64,000 bases of DNA, from positions 1-64,000 of the forward strand of contig NZ_JACRSX010000012.1 in assembly GCF_014384985.1 (NCBI RefSeq). Reading direction: 5' to 3'. A model generated the notes under the pieces. That model searched no databases, was not told the origin of the DNA, and worked only from the letters and a program-made list of their open reading frames with translations. Positions 33,486 through 42,726 of the stretch are shown one piece after another. Numbering within the stretch: the stretch's first letter is position 1; every line of letters starts with the position of its first letter. The stretch is from Jutongia huaianensis. GTDB taxonomy: Bacteria; Bacillota; Clostridia; Lachnospirales; Lachnospiraceae. A program made the translations under genes and the position numbers.

Positions 33486-34381
33486 AGAAACAGGATAGAG
33501 ATAAAAGGGCAGAACAGATTGCAGATGCCATTGGAGAGTTGCCGGAACAGATGATCTGTGATGCTTTGGAGTTTGAAAAAATAAGGAGGAAACAGAAACG
33601 GAAACGGAGACATCGCATAGAGGCTTTCGGTGGTCTGGTGGCGGCAGCAGTCATATGTATTATTGTACTGTATGGAAGTGATCACACATTGATATCAGGA
33701 CGGACGGCAGATATAGATAAGACAGAAGAAAAGACTGCGTTAAAAGCCTCTGATCAGATGCAGTCTGCCTCACAGGAGGAGCTGGATATCTGGTGCATGG
33801 CTTCCGGACCGGAAGATGAAGTAACCGTATATTCTGATTGTCAGGATGAAAGCTCTGATGAAAATGCAGATGTGAAAAAAGAGAGAGGTACAGATAATCA
33901 GAAAGAAAGCCGGGGAGAGTCTAAAGATAAAGAGACAGCTCCGATGCCGGAAAAGAATACATCGGATAACGATCCGGTTTCTGCCGGAGAACAGCTTCAG
34001 GCAGGAGAAAGACAGCTTCTCCATACCAATATTATAGGCAAAGGGGAGAATAAAAAGGTACAGTTTACATTACAGTTTGGGGAAACAGATAACCGGATCA
34101 GCTATACATTAAAGGCTTCCGGGTTATCTATGGAGCTGATCGCAGAAAATGATAAAGAACAAAAGAAGATTATATTACAGGGAAATAAGAAATCAAAGAT
34201 AACCTGCGTATCCGGTACGCAGATTGGCTGCTCTCTTCGATCTGCAGATATAACGGATAAAACAGTATCGCCATCTATTTCTGTTTCAAAGAAAAACAAC
34301 AAGACAGGGGAGAGGATAAAAGGGGAGATAAAAGTGGAACAAAGAGGCGGAAAGTATTATTTGTATTTGACGGAGCAGTAA
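33482..34381 (+). CDS. membrane anti-sigma-like protein of the second ECF module
   Basis: A 299-residue protein starting at GTG 33482 with AAGGAGG upstream. The cytoplasmic N-terminus (AEQIADAIGELPEQMICDAL) is followed by a very basic stretch (RRKQKRKRRHR) and one transmembrane helix at about 50-66 (FGGLVAAAVICIIVLYG). The outside part has a charged low-complexity region (about 75-180) and a beta-rich C-terminal domain (about 185-299). No zinc motif is seen. Gene order and topology suggest an anti-sigma; the extracellular domain could be the sensor. Confidence 0.7.
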   Translation: MKKQDRDKRAEQIADAIGELPEQMICDALEFEKIRRKQKRKRRHRIEAFGGLVAAAVICIIVLYGSDHTLISGRTADIDKTEEKTALKASDQMQSASQEELDIWCMASGPEDEVTVYSDCQDESSDENADVKKERGTDNQKESRGESKDKETAPMPEKNTSDNDPVSAGEQLQAGERQLLHTNIIGKGENKKVQFTLQFGETDNRISYTLKASGLSMELIAENDKEQKKIILQGNKKSKITCVSGTQIGCSLRSADITDKTVSPSISVSKKNNKTGERIKGEIKVEQRGGKYYLYLTEQ

Positions 34382-34436
34382 TGGTAATCCCGGAAATTTT
34401 CCGATAAAACATGCGTTGTTTTCTGTAAAGAAAATA

Positions 34437-34477
34437 AAAGCTTCCCGTATCCAGGTTTGGAATAGGGGAAGCTTTTT
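34437..34477. terminator. bidirectional terminator between the ECF module and cysE
   Basis: AAAGCTTCCC and GGGAAGCTTT are perfect arms with T/A runs on both sides, between convergent genes. Confidence 0.88.
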
Positions 34478-34478
34478 G

Positions 34479-35432
34479 TCAGATAATATAAAACCAGGTC
34501 TCATCAGGATCAACAGGTTCGTTGACTGTCTTCTTACCTTGGTGATATTTTAATTCCTGATTCTTGATATTTACCTTTGTTCCGGCAGGGATAGAGGTTG
34601 TGATAAAGACATTACTTCCAATCACGCAGTTTTCGCCGATAATGCTGTCTCCACCCAAAATAGAGGCACCGGCGTAGATGGTGACATTATCGCCGATCGT
34701 AGGGTGGCGTTTCTTGCCTTGCAGCTTCTGGCCGCCGCGGGTAGAAAGAGCTCCCAGTGTAACACCCTGATAAATTTTGACGTTATTTCCTATGGTTGTA
34801 GTCTCTCCGACAACAATGCCGGTTCCGTGATCAATAAAGAAATATTCGCCAATCGTGGCACCCGGATGAATGTCAATGCCGGTGGTGCTGTGTGCGTATT
34901 CTGTCATAATACGTGGGATCAGAGGCACATTTAACAGGAACAGCTCATGGGCGAGACGGTTAATGGTGATTGCCTGAAGTCCCGGATAAGACAGGATTAC
35001 CTCTTCTTTGGAGTAGGCGGCAGGATCGCCGTCGAAAGCAGCCTGCAGATCCGTCTCCAGAAGGGCGCGTACCTTTGGTAATGTGTGGAAAAAATCCACG
35101 GTCAGACGTTGTGCTTCTACATGAAGCTCACAATCATCTGCATTCTCGTAGTTTGGAGAATATTTTAACGCCAGTTCGATCTGTTTATTCAGACGAAACA
35201 GTGTATCCTCAATCAAAACGCGGGTGCTGTTTTCCATGATATATATTTTGTGGGAGGTATCCCGGAAATATCCCGGATACATAATCTTCATCAGGTTGTC
35301 AATGATCTTGATGATCACAAAACGATCCGGCTGGGTAAATAGTTTCATTTTGTCGATGGAACGATCATGGGTGTAGTCCTTTAATATGGTATCAACAATG
35401 TCATTTACGTTATTTTCAATAATTTTATCCAT
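34479..35432 (-). CDS. cysE: serine O-acetyltransferase
   Basis: A 317-residue SATase that makes O-acetylserine from serine and acetyl-CoA in cysteine synthesis. The C-terminal half is a left-handed beta-helix with hexapeptide repeats. It includes TGIDIHPGATIGEYFFIDHGTGIVVGETTTIG (catalytic His region), VKIYQGVTLGALS and GDNVTIYAGASILGGDSIIGENCVIGSNVFIT. The N-terminus is longer than in E. coli CysE, as in EpsC-type enzymes of clostridia. No T-box or S-box leader is visible upstream. It appears to be a single gene. Confidence 0.94.
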   Translation of the reverse strand: MDKIIENNVNDIVDTILKDYTHDRSIDKMKLFTQPDRFVIIKIIDNLMKIMYPGYFRDTSHKIYIMENSTRVLIEDTLFRLNKQIELALKYSPNYENADDCELHVEAQRLTVDFFHTLPKVRALLETDLQAAFDGDPAAYSKEEVILSYPGLQAITINRLAHELFLLNVPLIPRIMTEYAHSTTGIDIHPGATIGEYFFIDHGTGIVVGETTTIGNNVKIYQGVTLGALSTRGGQKLQGKKRHPTIGDNVTIYAGASILGGDSIIGENCVIGSNVFITTSIPAGTKVNIKNQELKYHQGKKTVNEPVDPDETWFYII

Positions 35433-35548
35433 TTGAGTCCTCGTTTCTGTGTATGAGATCCGAAAGTGGTCTTACACGTTTTATTTAAAATATATATTTG
35501 GTTTTACCAATTTATGATGCGGGAAGTTTGAGTTTATTGTTGTAATAC

Positions 35549-37489
35549 TTACAGTTTGATCTGGTCCAGATCCCTCATCCACATTGCCACGGAAGCATCG
35601 CTGGGCATGCGCCAGTCGCCTCGCGGAGAAAGAGCGACACTTCCGACCTTCGGACCGTCCGGAAGACAGGAACGCTTGAACTGCTGGGAGAAAAATCTCC
35701 AGTAGAAGGTGCGGAGCCATTTGTAGATCGTATCCTTATCGTAAGCCCCCCGGAAGGTATAACAGGCGAGACGATAGATTTTGGAAGGAGTGTAACCAAA
35801 ACGCATCATATAATAGAGATAAAAGTCATGCAGCTCGTATGGACCTACCAGATCCTCTGTTTTTTGTGAGATTTCTCCATCCTTTGGAGGGAGAAGCTCC
35901 GGGCTGACCGGGGTATCCAGAATATCAAGCAGCACGGCACGGAGTTCCTCGTCATCGGTGGTTTCAGCGTAATATAGAACGAGATAGCGTACCAGCATTT
36001 TCGGAATGGAGCAGTTGACGCCGTACATAGACATATGATCTCCGTTATAGGTTGCCCAGCCGAGAGCCAGTTCTGACATGTCTCCGGTACCGATCACCAT
36101 ACCGTTTGCCTGATTGGCGATGTTCATAAGGATCAGGGTGCGCTGGCGTGCCTGGGAGTTCTCGTAGGTAACGTCATGAACTTCCGGATCGTGACCGATA
36201 TCGCGAAAATGCAGATTTACCGCTTCGTGAATTGGGATTTCCTGCAGGGAAGCTCCAAGCTTTTCTGTCAGTGTACAGGCATTTTTCATGGTACGGTCTG
36301 TGGTTCCAAAGCACGGCATGGTAATAGCTTTGATGCCGGTACGGTCGAGTCCTAAAAGGTCAAATGCCCGTGCAGTGACAAGAAGTGCCAGTGTCGAGTC
36401 AAGACCACCGGATATGCCAAGAACAGCACTTTTACAGTGGGTGTGAGCCAGACGTTTTTTCAGTCCCATTGCCTGGATATTAAAAATTTCGTTGCAGCGG
36501 CGGTCACGGTCTGCTTTGGCACTTGGAACAAACGGGGTGCGGGAGTAGAAGCGTGTCAGCTTTGTTTTATTCAGATTCCGGAAGGAAAAGTGACATACTT
36601 TGTAACCGGCCTGGGCAGGCGGTGTGATCTCGAAAGTTCCCATACGGCGGCGTTCACTTACAAGACGCCCAAGATCCAGCTCAGACATCGTCATTTCATT
36701 ATGAAAGCGTTCAGACTGTGACAGGATACTGCCGTTTTCTGCAATCAGATTATGACCTGCAAAAACAAGATCTGTTGAGGATTCTCCCTCTCCGGCATCT
36801 GCATAAATATATCCGCAGATCAGGCGGGCAGACTGGTTACTTACCAGTTCCCGGCGGTAAATTTCCTTGCCGGTGGTTTCGTCACTGGCTGAAAGATTTG
36901 CAATCACCGTAGCCGACGCCAGGGCATGATGGCATGATGGAGGAATCGGCATCCATAGATCCTCGCAGATATCAATGCCGAGGACAAAGTCCGGCAGATT
37001 GTCCGCTGCAAACAGAAGCTTTGCCCCGAAAGGAATCTGTCTGCCATGGGTGCCCAGAGCCGGAATGTCTACAGCCTCATTTTCGGCAGGTGCCGGTGCA
37101 AAATGTCTGGCTTCATAAAACTCGGAGTAGTTTGGAATGTGCTGTTTTGGCACAAGTCCCAGAACCTCTCCCTGATAAATCACAGCCGCAATATTATACA
37201 GCCGGGCATTAAAAAGGAAAGGAAGTCCCACAACGATCAGCATGTCATGGGTCCGGGACGCAGAACGGATCTGTTCCAGACCCTCCAGACAGCCCTCCAG
37301 AAGGATATTTTGCAGAAAGAGATCATTACAGGTATATCCTGAGATACAAAGCTCCGGGAAGACCAGAAGCCGGACATCTTCTTTTCCGGCAAGCCCAATG
37401 CATTGAATGATCTGCTCTGTGTTGTAGGCAGTATTACCGACTTCGATATCCGGTGTGACTGCTGCGACCTTGATAAATCCATCTTTCAT
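35549..37489 (-). CDS. nadE: glutamine-dependent NAD+ synthetase
   Basis: A 646-residue two-domain enzyme. The N-terminal nitrilase-type glutaminase (1-290) has the catalytic triad: Glu in FPELCISGYTC, Lys in VPKQHIPNY and Cys in GIDICEDLWMP. The C-terminal synthetase has the PP-loop GISGGLDSTLAL at about 359-370 and later TGDMSELALGWATYNGDH. It amidates deamido-NAD with ammonia channelled from glutamine. Length and motifs are normal for the long NadE form. Confidence 0.96.
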   Translation of the reverse strand: MKDGFIKVAAVTPDIEVGNTAYNTEQIIQCIGLAGKEDVRLLVFPELCISGYTCNDLFLQNILLEGCLEGLEQIRSASRTHDMLIVVGLPFLFNARLYNIAAVIYQGEVLGLVPKQHIPNYSEFYEARHFAPAPAENEAVDIPALGTHGRQIPFGAKLLFAADNLPDFVLGIDICEDLWMPIPPSCHHALASATVIANLSASDETTGKEIYRRELVSNQSARLICGYIYADAGEGESSTDLVFAGHNLIAENGSILSQSERFHNEMTMSELDLGRLVSERRRMGTFEITPPAQAGYKVCHFSFRNLNKTKLTRFYSRTPFVPSAKADRDRRCNEIFNIQAMGLKKRLAHTHCKSAVLGISGGLDSTLALLVTARAFDLLGLDRTGIKAITMPCFGTTDRTMKNACTLTEKLGASLQEIPIHEAVNLHFRDIGHDPEVHDVTYENSQARQRTLILMNIANQANGMVIGTGDMSELALGWATYNGDHMSMYGVNCSIPKMLVRYLVLYYAETTDDEELRAVLLDILDTPVSPELLPPKDGEISQKTEDLVGPYELHDFYLYYMMRFGYTPSKIYRLACYTFRGAYDKDTIYKWLRTFYWRFFSQQFKRSCLPDGPKVGSVALSPRGDWRMPSDASVAMWMRDLDQIKL

Positions 37490-37720
37490 AAGAATGTCAT
37501 CCTTTCCTGAATAAATAAACGATTATTACTAATTATACCCAAAAGAGCGGAAAAAGCAATCACTGTCCAACGGGAAGGCGTTATTCGATGGCGGGCGGAA
37601 CAGACGGGGGAAGTAGGTGTTTTCCACAGGAGAGAATTGTGTTATGATAATGCTGTTGTTTTGCAAATAATGTGCCTGCGGACTAAGGTTTGCGGGCAGA
37701 GAAAGAAATGTAGGAATATG

Positions 37721-39793
37721 ATGGATATTTTATATCAGTTATTTTATACCGTATTTTCCATGAGCTGTATGGCTCTGGTACTGCTTCCGGTGGTGTTGCT
37801 TTTCCGGTTTGTATTTCGTGGACATTCCGGCAAAATCACTATGGCTTTATGGGGAATCTTGTTTTTGCGGGCGGTCTGTCCGTTGGGAATGAGCAGCCCG
37901 GTTTGCCTGTATGATCCGTGGAACCGGCAGTTTCATACTTTACTGCGTTCGCTGGGGTTAGAGATTTCACCGGATCAAGGACTGTTAACCGGCTGGAGAT
38001 ATGTATTTCAAGGGAATATCAGCGCATCAGCCACCTATCGGAGTTGTGTGTTGATCTGGCTTGGTGGAATGATACTTTTACTTCTTGGGACCACAGGAAA
38101 GCAGCTGCGGCTTGAGCGAAAATTGAAACAGCATTCCCGGTGTCTGTTTGACAGGATCTATCAGTCCGGACTAATCGCATTTCCGGTCAGGACAGGGATT
38201 GTTAAGGGCAGGATCTATCTGCCGGATGGACTTCTGGCAAAGGAAATGAAGGACATTATAGCATATGAACAGCTCCGGAAGCGGCGGAGAGACGATCTGT
38301 GGAGAAGATTTGCCTTTCTGGTATGTTGTATTCACTGGTGGAATCCGGGAATATGGCTGGCGTATTATCTGTTCTGGCGCGACCAGAATATGGCATGTGA
38401 TGCAGTGTTTGTCCAAAAAACAGGAATGGAACCGGCTCAGTGTGCGCAGGTGCTGGCAAACATGAAAAAGGATAAGGAACGACAAATATCATTTTCTTTG
38501 GAGAGCGGTTATGAGGGAGACTTGTTCCGCCGGGCGGAAAATCTGTTATATCTGAAAAAAAGACCGTTATGGCAGAATGGTGTGGCGGCATTTCTTGTGA
38601 CATTATTCGTTTTCTGGGCATTTGCTTTGTCAGCTTTTCATAGTGGAAAGGGAAATGATCAACCTCCGAAGAAGCTTTTTGACAGTACACAGAAAAGGAG
38701 TGTGGCGGACCGTGTCATTGCGGGCTGCGATGTACAGGTGTCCAGTGGGAGCGCTGTACGTCTGTCTCTTGTTGTATCGAAGGGAACATATCAGAAAGGA
38801 GAAGGATACCGGGGTACCTGTCAGCTTCAGCTGAATGGAACACAGGGGAAACAGACAGTGTCCCTTGATCTGAATAAAATATTTTCTGACAGAGAGACTC
38901 TGTATTTTAATGAAAATGTTTCTTTGGAAACTGCAGATTATAATGAGGATGGCAATCCGGAGCTTGCGGTTGGACAAAAGGCGGCAGCAAAGGGAAAAAC
39001 GGGATACGATTTTTATATTATTGATATCAGGAAGAATGATCTGGAGGTCGTCAGTCCGGCGATTCATTTTGAGCACGTTACAGCATTGCAGGAAGGCTCT
39101 ATGGTGTTGTCCTATGTGCAGGGGGCCGGAGGAGTCATTACGGTTACGGAGAATGATGAGACGATTTATTATGTCTGGAACACGCAGACAGAGCGGTATG
39201 AGCAGCAGGAGATGACCGAGGAACAGCTGGAAAAGCGATGTAGCGAGAAAAGTGCAGGCACGCAGAAAGCGCAGACACGATATTCGCTCACGGGTGATAA
39301 AGGCAGGGAAGTGATGGATGTGGCTGTGAGTGAGCAGGAAAATGGAGGGCTGTCCGTGAAAAAGCTTCGGATCAATCCGGATGGACTGGATCAGAGAACC
39401 GGGACAAAAACCATGACAGATGTGGAGGGCTATTATCTGGATCTGCAGTGGGCTCCGGCCGATAAAGATCAGAAGAGATATGCGCTGCTTACTTATAATG
39501 GAACCAACGGCAGAACTTTTTCTCTGTACGATATAAAAGAACAAAGGCTGTGTTACCGTCCGCAAAATGGTAATGAAGCATTGCAAAAGATTTTTCGGAA
39601 ATATGGTGCTTCCGATGATATTACCTTTGAAAAAAACGGAGCCGTGGTATATTCCCTGATGGAGATTGATGATAACGATACATTAAAGGTGAACTTCGCA
39701 GCCAGCGCAAAGGATGATGTGGCAGTTAAGGGAACATATCTGTACAGTCTGTCATCGGGAGAAGAAACATCTCTGCAGTACAGTCGTGAATAA
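37721..39793 (+). CDS. M56/BlaR1-like membrane protein lacking the metalloprotease motif
   Basis: A 690-residue protein. Four transmembrane segments near 5-25, 34-50, 104-122 and 286-306 and the region between resemble the BlaR1/MecR1 M56 peptidase. The catalytic HExxH is replaced by Y182-E-Q-L-R186 (AYEQLRKRRRDDLWRR) and the downstream zinc ligand (normally RDxELACD) reads RDQNMACD. Hence it cannot bind zinc in the usual way. The C-terminal 370 residues form an extracellular region with an FG-GAP/EF-like motif DYNEDGNPELAVG. No BlaI-type repressor is adjacent. It may be a sensor or structural protein. ATG 37721 follows GTAGGAAT. Confidence 0.8.
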   Translation: MDILYQLFYTVFSMSCMALVLLPVVLLFRFVFRGHSGKITMALWGILFLRAVCPLGMSSPVCLYDPWNRQFHTLLRSLGLEISPDQGLLTGWRYVFQGNISASATYRSCVLIWLGGMILLLLGTTGKQLRLERKLKQHSRCLFDRIYQSGLIAFPVRTGIVKGRIYLPDGLLAKEMKDIIAYEQLRKRRRDDLWRRFAFLVCCIHWWNPGIWLAYYLFWRDQNMACDAVFVQKTGMEPAQCAQVLANMKKDKERQISFSLESGYEGDLFRRAENLLYLKKRPLWQNGVAAFLVTLFVFWAFALSAFHSGKGNDQPPKKLFDSTQKRSVADRVIAGCDVQVSSGSAVRLSLVVSKGTYQKGEGYRGTCQLQLNGTQGKQTVSLDLNKIFSDRETLYFNENVSLETADYNEDGNPELAVGQKAAAKGKTGYDFYIIDIRKNDLEVVSPAIHFEHVTALQEGSMVLSYVQGAGGVITVTENDETIYYVWNTQTERYEQQEMTEEQLEKRCSEKSAGTQKAQTRYSLTGDKGREVMDVAVSEQENGGLSVKKLRINPDGLDQRTGTKTMTDVEGYYLDLQWAPADKDQKRYALLTYNGTNGRTFSLYDIKEQRLCYRPQNGNEALQKIFRKYGASDDITFEKNGAVVYSLMEIDDNDTLKVNFAASAKDDVAVKGTYLYSLSSGEETSLQYSRE

Positions 39794-39913
39794 TGACAGA
39801 TAAAAAGAATCCTTGGGCAGACTTATGGGATGTCGCCAAACTCATTCTTGCAGAGATACGGTATATGCGGTATATTAAATATAAATATATTGATATGAAG
39901 AGGAGGTGTTTCC

Positions 39914-40324
39914 GTGGTTACAAGATCAGCGGAGTTATTTAGTGAGGCGCCTCGATGCACACAGTGTGGGAGAATTCTTCCTGATGTTTATGAGGAGGAT
40001 GATATCTGCCCGGTCTGCAAGGAAGCAAACCTGTTTGCAGAGGTGAAGGATTTTATACGGGAGAATGATGTTCGGGAAATGGACGTGGCGGAGCATTTTG
40101 ATATCCCGGTATCAAAGGTGAGAAAGTGGATCAGAGAAGGCCGGATACAGTACAAGGGAGAAGCAGGACAGTCCATATCCGGTGTTCATTGTCAGATTTG
40201 TGGAAAACCCATCGAATTTGGTACATTATGCCCGGAATGTCATAGAATGCAGGGATTGCAGATCGTAGCGAAGCAGTATGCAGAGCAGAAGTCAGAGATG
40301 CGTTTCTTTAATAAAAACAAATAA
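39914..40324 (+). CDS. yvyF: flagellar operon protein YvyF (TIGR03826 family)
   Basis: A 136-residue protein with a zinc ribbon at the N-terminus (CTQCGRILPDVYEEDDICPVC), a helix-turn-helix like segment (REMDVAEHFDIPVSKVRKWIREGRIQY), and a second zinc pair (CQICGKPIEFGTLCPEC). This layout is that of YvyF, encoded in flagellar late operons near flgM in Bacillus. Here it stands alone, but flagellin and csrA occur 14 kb away. It starts at GTG 39914 with AGGAGGTG upstream. Function in the flagellar system is inferred. Confidence 0.85.
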   Translation: MVTRSAELFSEAPRCTQCGRILPDVYEEDDICPVCKEANLFAEVKDFIRENDVREMDVAEHFDIPVSKVRKWIREGRIQYKGEAGQSISGVHCQICGKPIEFGTLCPECHRMQGLQIVAKQYAEQKSEMRFFNKNK

Positions 40325-40373
40325 TCGGGCGGGGTTCAGACTGTATTCGGGGACAGGCTGCACCAGGCAGATT

Positions 40374-41300
40374 TTAATCCTGCAATAGTACAAAAAAGAC
40401 AACGGGAATTGTGATCAGGGCGAGAAAATTGGAGATCAGAGCCATGGATGCACCGATTGTCGTGTCGCTGTCGTAGGCGGCCGGAATCACAATGGTATTT
40501 AAGCCCAGCGGCATGGCATAGGCGCAGATCAATACATGACGGACATCCGGAGCCAGCCGGATCAACCGGGCAAGCAGAGCAAAGAGAACAGGCATAAAGA
40601 GCAGCCGGTAAAGAGCGACGACATAGATTTTTCCGGCAGAAAGCAGGCTACGCAGAGGATAACCGCCGATGATAAAACCTGTAAGGATCATAGCGACAGG
40701 AGCCATACAGGCACTTCCGGAAGCAATGACGGCGGGAAGCGGTGCCGGCAGAGGAAGCTGCGTGATACCAAGGAGCACTCCGAGCAGGGAGGCGAGATTG
40801 ATGGGACCAAACCATTTCTGACGCCAGGATAATTCGCCGTTATCCGGCATCAGCCAGGAAATACCGATACTGTTCAAAAACAGATTGATCGGCAGGGTAA
40901 ACATCAGATAGTCAAAAAGAATATCGTTTCCAAAGATGCCTTCCACGACGGCATTCCCCATAAAAGCAATATTTGCGACCACAAAAGAGTAGCGGTAGAT
41001 ACCGCGCTCTTCTTTTTTTGTGGCAAAAACCGGAGTCAGAAGTAAAGACAGACCAAGGGCGATGGCCAGGGAAAGGAGGCTGTAAAGCAGAAAGGACATT
41101 TTTTCCGTAAGATTTTCAACCGTACACCGGGTTATAAAAGTATTTAGTACAAGACAGGGCATAAATATCAGATTTTCCAGCTTTGATAATACAGAACTGG
41201 AATTTTCAGGAATCCATTTCTTCTTTCGCAGCACATATCCCAGAAGCATAAATAAAAACATATAAAGCATTTGTTGAAATGCGGATAAAAATACGTCCAT
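40374..41300 (-). CDS. AEC-family (auxin efflux carrier-like) transporter
   Basis: A 308-residue membrane protein with ten predicted helices, five in each half, and the mid-protein gap of the AEC/bile-acid-Na symporter-like family. Motifs include MLLGYVLRKKKWIPENSSSVLSKLENLIFMPCLVLN near the N-terminus and YAMPLGLNTIVIPAAYDSDTTIGASMAL near the C-terminus. It probably exports or imports organic acids such as malate; substrate unknown. It is a single gene facing away from the sulfotransferase gene. Confidence 0.88.
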   Translation of the reverse strand: MDVFLSAFQQMLYMFLFMLLGYVLRKKKWIPENSSSVLSKLENLIFMPCLVLNTFITRCTVENLTEKMSFLLYSLLSLAIALGLSLLLTPVFATKKEERGIYRYSFVVANIAFMGNAVVEGIFGNDILFDYLMFTLPINLFLNSIGISWLMPDNGELSWRQKWFGPINLASLLGVLLGITQLPLPAPLPAVIASGSACMAPVAMILTGFIIGGYPLRSLLSAGKIYVVALYRLLFMPVLFALLARLIRLAPDVRHVLICAYAMPLGLNTIVIPAAYDSDTTIGASMALISNFLALITIPVVFFVLLQD

Positions 41301-41468
41301 AACACACCATCCATATTTTAATTCTTTTTTAATCTAAAAATAGTATGGTAGATATTGAAAAATTCATACGGACAAATTATCAAAAAAATGACATAAATTT
41401 CCAACATTTATGCCATTTTTACAGATTAATATCATATCGTTGACACGATAGAAGAGGAGTACACAGCA

Positions 41469-42599
41469 ATGGATCACAGAAAAATTTTATATCTACATAT
41501 AGGAATGCCAAAGACGGGGACAAGTTCTCTGCAGGTGTTTTTAATGCAAAATGAAGAGGCGCTGGCGCAGTATGGAGTCGCATATCCTATGATGCCGGGA
41601 AGATATCCGATGATTTCACCAAGCCGAAATGCCCATTTTCTGATTGGAAAGCTTACGGATGAGCAGGGGCGGGAGGATCCGGCACAGACAGAAAATATGA
41701 TAAAAAAATCCTTTGAACTGCTGGATCAGACCTTTAAAAAAGCAGATAAGGTGATTCTCAGTGATGAGGCAATCTGGAATGTATATAAGCCGGATAAGCC
41801 GGACTGTCTGCGATTGATCCGGACATTTTGTGAAGAAAGAAATATAGAAATTAAATTGATCGTTTATCTGCGCCGCCAGGATTATTATCTGGAGTCGTAC
41901 TGGAAACAGCAGATTCGTAAACGCGGCGTGACATGGACATGGAAAAAGATGGTAAAAAAGACGCCAAAATATATTGTCCTGAATTATTATGAGCATCTCA
42001 AAGAACTGGCAGAAGAAATAGGCCGTAAAAATATGATTGTTCAGTCCTATCATGAAGAAAATTTTGATCTGTGCGTTGAATTTCTGCATCTCCTTGGTAT
42101 CCGGCATACGGAAATATTTCAACCGTTAGAGACAAAGGCAAATCTCAGTCTGAATAATAATTATGCGGAGATCAAACGGATTTTGAATCGTATTCTTTCA
42201 GAGGATCCGGAGCAATGGGGACGGGAGCAGAAATGGCTGGGAAAAATTGTGGTGGATTGTTCCAGAGAAGAAAAAAGGCAGTATGAAAGTTCTATGTTTT
42301 CCACAGAAGATCGTCAGAAATATATGGAGAATTTCCGGGAGATCAATCACCGGATTGCTCAGGAATATCTGGGATGTGAAGATCTTTTTGAAGAAAATGA
42401 GGAAAAGAACCGGACGCTTCCCAAGTGGACACCGGACAATTCCTTTCAATATGAGGATACGGTTCTTTTTTTTGGCAAGGCATTGCTGGATATGAAAAGA
42501 GAGCTGGAGCTGCAGCGTGCAGAAGTAAAACAGCTGGAAGCAGGAAAAAGAGGCGTTGTACGGAAGGTTGTTGATAAATGCCGCACGATAGTACGATAA
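41469..42599 (+). CDS. sulfotransferase-like protein
   Basis: A 376-residue protein with a PAPS-binding-type P-loop near the N-terminus (LYLHIGMPKTGTSSLQVFL, residues 7-25) and a second 3'-phosphate-like segment LIVYLRRQDYYLESYW (about 132-147). The remaining helical region resembles capsule and glycan sulfotransferases. The C-terminus ends with a basic coiled coil (RELELQRAEVKQLEAGKRG). It has an AGGAGT site. A role in sulfating a cell-surface glycan is inferred; PAPS synthesis genes are not in view. A perfect terminator follows. Confidence 0.8.
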   Translation: MDHRKILYLHIGMPKTGTSSLQVFLMQNEEALAQYGVAYPMMPGRYPMISPSRNAHFLIGKLTDEQGREDPAQTENMIKKSFELLDQTFKKADKVILSDEAIWNVYKPDKPDCLRLIRTFCEERNIEIKLIVYLRRQDYYLESYWKQQIRKRGVTWTWKKMVKKTPKYIVLNYYEHLKELAEEIGRKNMIVQSYHEENFDLCVEFLHLLGIRHTEIFQPLETKANLSLNNNYAEIKRILNRILSEDPEQWGREQKWLGKIVVDCSREEKRQYESSMFSTEDRQKYMENFREINHRIAQEYLGCEDLFEENEEKNRTLPKWTPDNSFQYEDTVLFFGKALLDMKRELELQRAEVKQLEAGKRGVVRKVVDKCRTIVR

Positions 42600-42632
42600 A
42601 AAGGAAACGTCGGCAGGCCGATAAAAAAGAAT

Positions 42633-42664
42633 GAAAATCCCTGCGTTGACAAGCAGGGATTTTC
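42633..42664 (+). terminator. terminator after the sulfotransferase gene
   Basis: GAAAATCCCTGC and GCAGGGATTTTC are perfect 12-bp arms around 8 bases. Confidence 0.88.
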
Positions 42665-42726
42665 TGCTTATTATTAGTAGGTAGCTTTAGGAGTATATAA
42701 TCGAAATAGAAAGATCGGTATATGAT

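Noticed and set aside
35433..35548. T-box or S-box riboswitch before cysE / nadE
   Set aside because: No T-box sequence (GGGTGGNACCGCG) or S-box core is visible in the short leaders.
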